A DNA stretch of 20,942 nt from Paramecium octaurelia. Its lineage: Eukaryota; Ciliophora; Oligohymenophorea; Peniculida; Parameciidae. Below are positions 1-8,539 of this stretch, one piece after another (the first letter of the stretch is position 1; each line of letters begins with the position of its first letter). The notes under the pieces are model-generated. The model had not been told where the DNA came from and ran no database searches. It saw only the letters and a list, made by a program, of their open reading frames with translations. The stretch spans positions 783,935-804,876 of the forward strand of contig CAJJDP010000012.1 of assembly GCA_905182995.1 (NCBI GenBank). The letters run 5' to 3'. The position numbers were made by a program, and so were the translations under genes.

Positions 1-1230
1 CTTAACATCCATAAACGGATAGACTTATCATAACTACCAGATGCTAATGTAGTGCCATCAGGAGAGTAACAAATCGAATTAACTGTATTAGAATGACCAT
101 TTAATTTGGCTTTTTATTATCCTGTCTTAACATCCCATAAGCGGATAGACTTATCTTAACTGCCAGATGCTAAAGTAGTACCATCAGGAGAATAACAAAT
201 TGATATAACTGCGCCTGAATGACCACCTAATTTGGCTTTTTATTTTCCTGTTTTAAGATTCCAAAAATACACAAATTATTTACTGCTGAAAGCAAATGTA
301 GTATTATTAGGTGAGACACATAATGATCTTACCTCCCATTTTTCTCTGATTCTAAACTTTTTTTTCCCAGTTTTAACATCCCACAATAGAATCGAATTAT
401 CAGCACTACAAGACGCTAATGATTTCCCATCTGGAGAAAAGAATATCTAATTAATTCTTCCACAATGGCCATCTAATTTATTTAACTCATGTATTTTGAT
501 ATTTTTCCATTTACAATTAAACATTTAAGCTTAATTCAAATTTATTCCACTAATATCTACATTGTCAAATTCTGATCCATTGAAATTGCATCTTACAAAA
601 TTTCCACCAACTAAAGACGTATTTCTAATCCTGATATTCTCAAAACTTTATTACCTCAAATCCACTTTCATTTAAACCAGTAAATGAAGAGAATTTGATC
701 CACACTAAATATATCTCTTTTCCAAGGCAGTTAGATGAACTAAAAATTTGAGATATTCTATGATTTTCTTATCCCATGATATTTTTATGATTAGTTCTTT
801 TTTACTTTCTTTCTAATCATCACTCGAGTAATTCTGTTTACTAAATTTATGGTCCATAATTTTTTTGAGAATATCCATTATTCTCTTAATGTTCTTCTCT
901 CCTTTGAGAGTCTATTCCTTTTCAAACGGAGATAAATTTTCAACCTTTTATCTTTCTATTTCCTAAAGGAATTTATTTTTATCATATGAGAGAAATTCTA
1001 GGCAGTCTTACATTTTCTCTTTTTTTAATATGTTTATGAGTATAGGGAGGACTAATTCATCAACCTCATTGGATAAGGCTAAAACCTGATACAACTCTTC
1101 AACTTAATCCCTTTCGTGGTGCATTTACCTTTTTTCTACAATATTATTGAATTTCTATTACTTTATTTTCAGGTTTTATATTATAAACAAAAAAGTATCC
1201 TACACTATTTGGTTTGGAAGATTTAATCAT
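1..1230 (-). CDS. Pentapeptide-repeat / WD40-repeat protein, partial, frame-disrupted
   Basis: With TAA/TAG read as Gln, one minus-strand frame is open from about position 1226 down to the left edge. In protein order it has a charged helical N-terminal part (about 1124-720), a pentapeptide-like stretch (about 660-530; motifs such as [14 protein letters not shown] and SGINLNQAQMFN), then WD40 repeats of 42 residues (126 nt) with [16 protein letters not shown] and [12 protein letters not shown]. Such proteins are probably cytoplasmic scaffolds; no enzymatic motif is seen. The main-frame ATG is at 1124-1122. A second frame with ATG at 1230-1228 looks coding (begins [10 protein letters not shown]) and would join the main frame only through a frameshift or an unusually long 37-nt GTA...AAG segment. 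In the leftmost WD repeat one C is missing near position 9 compared with the repeat at 129-143, which shifts the frame. It is therefore either a pseudogene or disrupted at both ends. The family call is firm; intactness is doubtful. Confidence 0.8.
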
Positions 1231-1299
1231 TTTAGAATTTTTGGAATTGATGTTAATGGGTTTGATTAATACTGGTATATGACAGACCCTAAGACGACA

Positions 1300-1532
1300 C
1301 GCAAAGGCAAAAATTCCCCCGGCAGCAAATCCGAAAGACCTTCATCCCAAAATACTTCTTTTTCTGCTAGCTAACTAGGTAAATTTATCCTTGCTGGCTC
1401 TCTTGCGAATATAAACTCCCCTTGTTAGCCTCTCTTGTAAGAGAAGGCAAAAAATCTCCGGCGGCAAATTCAGTAAGACCTTCACGCGAAAGCAAAAAAT
1501 TCCAGAGGGCGAATTCCTGAAGATCCTCTGGG
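1300..1532. repeat. Degenerate 45-bp GC-richer repeat, three copies
   Basis: Three related units begin near 1301, 1443 and 1488. Each starts AARGCAAAAA, continues through a GGCRAATYC core, and the first two then carry AAGACCTTCA. Units two and three are directly adjacent; unit one is separated from them by about 95 bp. GC content is far above the surroundings. No reading frame is supported. It lies directly upstream of the WD40 gene's 5' end, so it probably marks a breakpoint of that gene. Confidence 0.65.
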
Positions 1533-1670
1533 AAGCCCGACTGTTTTTCTTGACTCGTTCTGCCTGTTGCTAGGCAAATTGTTTAGGATACTAGATATAT
1601 TCTATTTATAATAAAATTATAGTGGAAGCCCAATTGTTCTGTCTGATTCGTTCTATCTGTTGCTAGATCC
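1531..1670. repeat. 93-bp tandem repeat, about 1.5 copies
   Basis: A unit starting GGAAGCCC at 1531 recurs at 1624. Both share a GAAGCCC...GTTCT...CTGTTGCTAG segment. The first unit also includes an AT-rich block (GGATACTAGATATATTC at about 1588) that resembles the 46-bp repeats at 3096-3233. Confidence 0.65.
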
Positions 1671-2592
1671 TCCCTTTTTATTGCTTGTTAATTTGGTAAA
1701 ATTTTAACCCAAATACCTTTTTTAATGGCTTATATGAAAAATTTACACGCAAATGCCTTATTGCTTATCAACTTAATTATTTTTTTTAAACTGTTTTTAT
1801 TTTATTTATTCAATTATATTTAGCTTTAGATATATATACAAAAATTCAAAATGCTGTTTTTAAATATTTATTTCATCAAGAAATTATTGTTTAAGATGAG
1901 AGTATTGATGTAAATTTATTGAAATGATACTTATTAGAATGTATACTTGATAATGATTACATTTCAATTCGTATTGCTTAAATTTTCATCTCTCTAAATT
2001 GCAAAATTTTACATTTAAACTCTCTTTAAATTTCCCTTATCCATATTTTTATTAAGAGATAAATGTATTCCTTTATAACTTATATATTTTTACCTTCTGG
2101 ATGAGTTCTGCTTCTTTCATAAAATTTATCCCCGAATATCTTGTTTTTTTTGGTTGCTCAACAAATTTTTAGTAGCCTATTATGATGGAACTATTTCATT
2201 TGGTCTAAGGAAGCAAAAATTAAATATGTGGAATTTTTAATATTGAAGAAAATCAAATATTTTATGATAAAGAATAATTTATTTCTGAAAAAAATATAGA
2301 ATGAATTATTAGTTAATTGAAAAAAAGGAATTTAAATTCAGTTTCAGGTACTTTATTTTTAGAATTGGCTGATATTGAAAAAAAATATTATATCTAATAA
2401 ATATCACTCTTTAGGATGTTGAACTTCTCCCTTAATTTTGGCTTTAAAATTTTAACCTCATGCTTCAGATTCTTAATATTCACTTTTCACATAGAAATGT
2501 AGAAATTACTTTTCACTTAAGAAGTTTTCATAATCAAAGATTTTTAGAATATATAAATGATACTTTTTGTTTCTGCACTTTTTTAATAATAA
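1671..2592. other. AT-rich spacer with possible decayed minus-strand sequence
   Basis: No intact gene is seen. Reading on from the WD40 tail on the minus strand gives stretches without TGA of about 25-50 codons (for example at about 2560-2400), but several TGA codons interrupt them. This is either a decayed C-terminal extension or chance openness in AT-rich DNA. The segment around 1690-1730 matches 3285-3325 in sequence, as part of the tandem duplication. Confidence 0.45.
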
Positions 2593-2880
2593 TCAATCTT
2601 ATTTGAGTTCTTTAAAATCATCTAATATCAAACTTCTTTTAGATTTGAATAATGGTTTGAGATCCTTACCTTAATAATTTACAAATACTCCTTTCAAAAT
2701 TAAAGCTCCTAAAGCTTCTAAAATTGGATTTTGACATATTCTTAGTATTGTACGATCAAAATTAGCTAAAGAATCAGAAAGCATGAAAGTAGTTTCAACT
2801 AAAAAAGAAGATCTTTTTTACAATTTCTTGAGGTAGAATCTCATTTGCTATCTAAACATCCCATAAACGGATAGACTTTC
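2593..2880 (-). pseudogene. WD40-protein C-terminal tail, truncated copy B
   Basis: The fragment starts inside the last WD40 repeat (KSIRLWDV, positions 2880-2856), continues as NEILPQEIVKK, then shifts frame. The rest reads ILRICQNPILEALGALILKG followed by VFVNYQGKDLKPLF, ending at a TGA (2593-2595). The element with two leucine-rich runs, an ILKG turn and a (V/L)xY motif recurs in copy A at about 4260-4180, so it is a genuine conserved tail of these WD40 proteins. Everything upstream of the last WD repeat is missing; homology stops abruptly at 2880, where GC-rich minisatellite begins. It cannot encode a working propeller. Confidence 0.75.
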
Positions 2881-3035
2881 GTATTCTGGCCTTAGGGGCT
2901 TGGGAAAACACTCGTATTCCGGCAGTCGGGGCTGAGGAAAATCATCCATGTTCCTGCCGTATTGGCTAGGAAAATTTATCATCCATATTCCGGCCGTACT
3001 GGCAAGGAAAAATTAGCATCCATATTCCATCCAGC
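2880..3035. repeat. GC-rich minisatellite, 33-37-bp units, four to five copies
   Basis: Units begin at 2880, 2913, 2947, 2984 and 3021 (spacing 33, 34, 37, 37). Each starts C(A/G)TATTC or CATGTTC, carries a CCGGC-like core and a GGC(T/A)(A/G)GGAAAA segment, and later units end ATC. It directly abuts the broken end of WD40 copy B. No open frame is supported. Confidence 0.75.
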
Positions 3036-3095
3036 CTTTGCTCGCTTGCCCAATCTTCTAGCCTAGACCGCCCGTCCAGCTGTTGCGGTGCAAAT

Positions 3096-3233
3096 GGCTT
3101 TGGATACTAAATATATTCTATTTATAATAAAATTAACATATGGTTTTGGATACTATATATATTCTATTGATACTAAAATTAGCAGGTGGTTTTGGTTACT
3201 ATATATATATTTATTTCTCATAAAATTAGTGGA
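3096..3233. repeat. 46-bp tandem repeat, three copies
   Basis: Units start at 3096, 3142 and 3188 with exact 46-bp spacing. Each begins GG(C/T)TTTGG(A/T)TACTA(A/T)ATATATTC and ends in an AAAATTA run. The same AT-rich motif occurs in the 93-bp repeat near 1588, which links the two repeat blocks. Confidence 0.75.
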
Positions 3234-4140
3234 TCTCAAATGTTTTACGTGTAGCTAGACCCATACCTTTTTTTCTTGATTGCTAAATAGGTAAAATTTT
3301 ATCCCCTAAGACTTTTTTGTTTTGTTAAATGAAAAATAAATATATTTTGATAAACTATATTTGTTCTTCATTGTAAATTGAAATAAAATGAATATAAATT
3401 TTGTTTCAATTTCCTTCTTATTATAATTGTGCTTGAATTGGAAAAATTATTCTTATCAAAAGGGATATATTTATGTGAATTGTGATTAACATTTGTGAAA
3501 TTAAAATAGCTTAATTACGGGAAATTTCAGCTTAATTTAAGAATAGCCAATTTGATTAATCCATCACAAGGAAACATTTTGATATAATGAATTCTTATAT
3601 AATTTATTTACATTTATTATCTCTTAACTTAAGATATATCTAATTTCTGTTTGCTTTTATTTTAGGTTCAGCTGGAATTCAAAAATCTTACTTGTTCAAC
3701 TAATTGTAAATCTGCTCTAGTAAATCCAAAAATAGAAGTTCAAAATAAGAACAATTTCTTAAATTGGTTGAACATACTTTCAACAATACAGTTATTATTG
3801 ATAGAGTTAGATTTGATATATTGCTTATTACATACTGTTATTTTGAACACTGCAAAAATAAACAGTTTTGAATAATCATTTCATATTTATCAAATCATGA
3901 AAAATTTCACATATTTTCTTCTGAAGATCAAATCTCAAACTGTAATTCACAAAGCGTTAAACCAGATAATCTATATCAATTACTAATAGTGAAATACTTT
4001 TACTCAATTTGATTTTGTTAAAGTAAAATCAGGCTAATATTAAATACGACTACTTACAAATGATAAATTAGTATTATAACTATTTAGTTTAATAACAAAA
4101 AAATTTATAAAATTGAATAGATATTAGATAATTTTATGAC
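3234..4140. other. AT-rich spacer, no gene recognised
   Basis: This is the second-copy counterpart of 1671-2592. GGTAAAATTTTA at 3290 corresponds to the same string at 1695, an offset of about 1595 bp. Short minus-strand stretches without TGA exist but none has a recognisable motif. Confidence 0.5.
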
Positions 4141-4559
4141 ATTTAAATTCTAATTAATTTTGTTCTTATTTTAGTTCATTCTCTAAAATTAAACTACTTT
4201 ATAATCAACTAACTCTCCTCTCAAGATAAACACTCCTTTAGTTTCTAAGTTTGGAGACTAGGAAATTTTTATAATGGTAATAAGAGGTAGCTAAGAATAG
4301 TGAAAAATAAATACTACTTTATGGAAGAACATTATTTGAAATTTTTGAAGATTTAAATTATGCTAAAATATCTTTATAATGATTATTTGAAAATAAGATT
4401 TCTTATTCTGTCTTAACATCCCATAAACGGATAGAGTCATCCCTACTAGCAGATGCTAATGTAGTACCATCAGGAGAGTAACAAATTGAAATAACACTAT
4501 TTGAATGACCATCTAATTTTGATTTTTATTATCCTGCCTTAACATCCTATAAACGGATG
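4141..4559 (-). pseudogene. WD40-protein C-terminal fragment, copy A
   Basis: Read on the minus strand, 4559-4405 gives one full WD40 unit ([18 protein letters not shown], then [11 protein letters not shown]) and the end of another. In that first partial unit the usual Trp codon TGG is TAG, so it reads Gln. The tail continues EILFSNNHYKDILAQF, then shifts frame to SPNLETKGVFILRGELVDY, the same tail element as copy B. The upstream part of the propeller is lost at about 4560, where unrelated decayed sequence begins. It is broken by at least one frameshift. Confidence 0.75.
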
Positions 4560-4620
4560 CTGTGTTTAAGCTTGATTTACAAATTGTAATCTAATATTTA
4601 TATTTACTGATTATAATTTA

Positions 4621-6365
4621 ACGTGACATAGTAGTTGGAGCAAAGGCCATATTTTAAGATTAAGATTGGAGGAAACAAAAAGTTTCACCTAAAAGAATAA
4701 CTTCAAACAGCTGATAACAAGTGTAGATTGATCAGGAGACGATTGGAATACGGTAAGGCAAGATCTAGTGTATAGCAATAATATGCCTAAGATGTTATAG
4801 AGTAATTTGTGCATGTAATATACGACCTTTGCAATTTTTGTATAAGAGAAAAAGTATGGAGCACTGATAAATGGGAAGATGATGCACCTATTATTATATG
4901 CAATAATGATGAAGAATTTTTAGGTACCTCTCAACTCTTGGCAAGGTTGCATTTGCGCAAGTTGATGTATGATAATAACAAATACCCCAAGTTTCATTTT
5001 ACGAAAGCAAAAAATATTTGATGCAGCCTTTAGAGTATGCTCAATCTATAATATAATCATCCCCAGTTCTTTGAACAATAACTTTTGGAAACAATTTTAA
5101 CAAAATGGAGCAATGCCCTTAAGTTGAGCAATAAAAAGCAACTTGATTACAGTCACAAATTTCACCTTCAATAGATCCAATCTGATATATTTAAAACTAG
5201 TGTTCATTTATAATAAGCATCTTTGCCTTCAATAAATATATCGATCAAACTCAGTAGAAGAGTTGATCACCACTAAGATAAGAAGAATATAAGTAATAGC
5301 AGCAGGATTTTTAAAGTGTCATTGGAATCTCCACAAGTATCTGATTTGAAAATCCAACAGAAGCAAGTAAGATTAGAGTTAGTTACATCCGTTGCCCTTT
5401 AAAAAATCTCATTAAGCATATAAATTACTACAATTAGGATAAAAAATAACATGATAATGTAGAGCTTGTAATGATTGGTAGAAGGGAGATAAACAAATAA
5501 TGATTAATAAGATTGCCAATCAAAAGATCTTGTAGTGCAAGAATTATGGGATATTGATAAATTAATCCAAGAAAAAACAAAAATTTATCAGATTTGTGTT
5601 AGTACATGACATACAGTGCGGATCGTAAGGTTACTGCCCTCCAGGTATGCATATAGTTGCGTTTCTATCATACTACAACAGAAATTATCTCAAGACTTAC
5701 AGGTGACTGAAGATAGCCATCTGAACATTATTAACTGTTTTACCTCAGCATTAGAGTTATCATCACAATTTGGATTACATCAATCTATTGCGAGGTGGGC
5801 ATCAGAAAGTTACTTCTGGATCTGATGAATAATTTGGTTGATGTAAGACTGCAAGGTTTAGGTTCTATTAAGATAAGAAGATTAAGAACAATGACTAGTA
5901 CAATAATTACAAGCACTATAAATTAGTACAGAGATGCGTAAAGGTCAAGCGTTTATTACCAAGACTAGTAGTAAAATTTATGAATATTGAAGTATCAGGC
6001 AAATATGATAATAAAGGCTATTTGATTGATAGTTAGAAGTAGAGCAGGAACTAATGTTGCAAACATTAGCATCAGTAAAAAGTTGAGCTTAACCAAAATT
6101 TGTAAACCATCCACCTGCACTTACGCATAATGTGTATGATTAGCCACTCATGAATCTTATAAATTGCTCTACGATGGTTGAAATCTAATATCAAGAAGAA
6201 GGTTACCCATTATTAAAAATATATATATGAATAAAGATATCATTGTTTCTTTATGTAACCTTTATTGGATCAACTTAAAACTGCCGTCCACCAAACTCAG
6301 AATTAAATTCATAACAAAGTATTAGTGAGATAAGTGTAATATCGAGTAGGAATGTCGCGCATAAA
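4621..6365 (+). pseudogene. Decayed plus-strand gene, family not recognised
   Basis: GC content and amino-acid balance are higher than in the flanks, and coding-like stretches follow one another in changing frames. Examples are DIVVGAKAIFQDQDW near 4624, a stretch with DLCNFC and WEDDAPIIICNNDEEF (about 4812-5021), FIRFVLVHDIQCG with PPGMHIVAF (about 5590-5690), GLHQSIARWASESYF (about 5775-5820), and NHPPALTHNVYDQPLMNL (about 6100-6155). TGA codons and shifts of +1 and -1 separate them, so it cannot make a protein. The single CxxC pair is too little to assign a fold. I looked for reverse-transcriptase and transposase motifs and saw none. It may be a fragment of a large housekeeping gene moved to the subtelomere. 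Confidence 0.5.
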
Positions 6366-6689
6366 TCTTTTGAAACTGAATGTTGCTATTTTTTATTTAT
6401 CTATTTTCAAGATATATGACTCATGGATCTGTAATCAATTTGGATCTTCAAAGTTCCCAGGTTAAGTTCTAATCAAATGCTAATATCAAATAATATAGGT
6501 AGAATCGCAAATACATCCATTGAGAATGAATTTAATTTGATAGTTGATGTGGTACCTTTAATGAGATATTCTATACAGTTAACAAACTTGCTGAAGATTA
6601 CTTGGAACCAGAAACTAAGAATTATGACAACAACCAGTATTATTATTATTATATGAATTTTCAGCTTGCCTGATTTTGCAAATGCTTTA

Positions 6690-7560
6690 ATTTTATAATA
6701 AATACAAATTCGTAGTTTATCTTGGAGAATTCTTTATTTCCGGTACCTTCAGCAAAGATTACCTCTTCCGCTCACTGGTTTAAAATTTTTTAGACTTTTG
6801 ACAGTAGCTAACATAAACCAAAATCTGAATTTGGCTAAAAACTAAACACTTCAGCTTCCCCCACACTTCTTTAGCAACTACTAACCGTTTCATTAAGGAT
6901 TTTAAGATACTAATGATGTAAATCTTTAGCTTTCTTACTTTACTCAAAGAAACAATCCTGAATAGGAATTCGCCAACTATAAAGACTCAAAAGTTTTGTG
7001 CTCCCTCCAACAGCAATATAAGACAGCGGCAACCTAGGAGATGAAACTACTTTCGCCAATCCAAGAAATGTCACAATTATTGTTGATATCATTCACAGTT
7101 CGATTTCCCTGGAGAACCTGAAATTTCTCTATCCTAACAAAGTAATATCCTTTTCTCAAACTTTTAATCTGCAGACTTCTCTTCTGCGTATCCATCTGTA
7201 AAAGTCCTCACATTTGGTTCCACACTTTGAGGAAGGAATATTCGCAGGGCGATTATTCCCTCAACAAACATTATCAATTATCCTTTTCTTCTCTTTTATA
7301 AATGATCATCATCTATGTGATACAATCAACCACCTCCCCTTTTCTTAGTCTTCACTGAACCCTCACATTTTCTATTATTTTATCGAAGTCGTTTTGATTT
7401 GCTTTAGAACCAGATATCAAATCATAATCCCTTTTCTTTTCTTCATTCCTGACCCAAAAGTAATTTATTCTTTTATTTTTGCCTACTTTCCATAATCACA
7501 CCATATTTTGGTAATTCTATACATGTAATAAGGTTGCAATATCAACAACAATTTGAGGAC
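6690..7560 (-). pseudogene. Decayed minus-strand gene, possibly beta-propeller-like
   Basis: The minus strand reads as coding in pieces. From the 5' side these are NEEKKRDYDLISGSKANQ (about 7450), then a 90-codon frame from an ATG near 7194 containing KFQVLQGNRTVNDINNN and CDISWIGESSF. An overlapping frame reads PRLPLSYIAVGGSTKLLSLY (about 7045-6985), then KKAKDLHHQYLKILNETV and AEEVIFAEGTGNKEFSKI. The (V/L)LQG...VNDI...W and YIAVGG..KLLSLY patterns look like beta-propeller blades and faintly recall Elongator subunit Elp2, but that is a guess from memory. Frameshifts and TGA make it a pseudogene. Its neighbours on both sides are decayed genes in the opposite orientation. Confidence 0.45.
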
Positions 7561-7639
7561 AAAACTAGGCTTGAATTTGAGAATTCTTAGTTTTTATTTA
7601 GTGGTACTATAGAGATTTGAGAATTTTAGCAATAAACAT

Positions 7640-8480
7640 AAAAAAATAATTCGAAGTTCTGACCGATCCATAACACAAAGAAATGTTTTTGGAGGCGTTG
7701 TGATGTCTCAAGGTGTACTTTAATAGTGGAGATGCGCAAATAAAAAAGTAATAGCTTACCAAGAACAGAAATTTGGAGGAGGGAGCGTTCATACATTAGC
7801 AAGAACATACGATTAATTGATTAATGCTAAAAATCAGGATTTAATATCATGAATTAATTTATTGATATTTATGCATAATATTGCCGATTATCTTAATAAG
7901 CACCGATTAAGGTAGGATAAGATGAAATCAGGAGATTAATCAATTATTATAAATAGATACACTTTTATACAGAAGATGGCAAAACTTATTTCTTGAGTTG
8001 AAATACTGGGGTGCAGTCGAAAATCAAATTAAGCAAATACACATAGATAGCTGGAAACAAGAAACCAACCATACTACTTATACTGCAGATGAAAAAAATA
8101 TGGGCCAACTACAAAAATAATCAATGTTGTACAATTTTGGTAGAGTAGATAACAAACAAGAATCCGAAGAAATATTCCCAATTCGTTATTTGGCTGATGA
8201 TTACAAGCATGCTTCTAACTTATTACATTTGAATTACACATCTTTGAGTAGTTGGCCGGCATTTTTCTTAAGCAAATGAATTAACTATACTATTTACACA
8301 ATCTAAAAGCAGAGAACAATATGATTTCTGGACCTAAACTATACATTACAAACTTATTGTGAAAATTTAAGGAAGAAGGTAATTTGATGCAAGATGGGGA
8401 AAACAAGAACTGCAATCAAAAGAAAGCTCAGTAGGTCTATTAAGTGAGCTCTACCTTTATTTTGACTGCAATTTGAATTA
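7640..8480 (+). pseudogene. Decayed plus-strand gene, family not recognised
   Basis: Coding-like stretches in two alternating frames: DRSITQRNVFGGVVMSQG then VIAYQEQKFGGGSVHTLART (about 7662-7810), DEIRRLINYYKQIHFYTEDG (about 7921-7980), then ELKYWGAVENQIKQIHIDSW and DDYKHASNLLHLNY (about 7996-8240), and finally EEGNLMQDGENKNC (about 8372). Each switch needs a one-base shift, and TGA codons interrupt. The residue mix (aromatic and acidic, few homopolymers) is typical of a conserved protein, but I recognise no motif. The GGGS loop alone is not diagnostic. Confidence 0.45.
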
Positions 8481-8539
8481 AACTTATTAAAGACAAAATA
8501 CTGTAAATTAATAAAGTATGAACTTAATTGTTGAAGTCT

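Noticed and set aside
232..450. Plus-strand ORF of 72 codons
   Set aside because: Shadow of the minus-strand WD40 repeats, which explain the region fully.
4621..6365. Possible retrotransposon or DNA transposon in the GC-richer block
   Set aside because: No YADD-type reverse-transcriptase box, no spaced D/E catalytic residues, and no terminal inverted repeats or target-site duplications seen.
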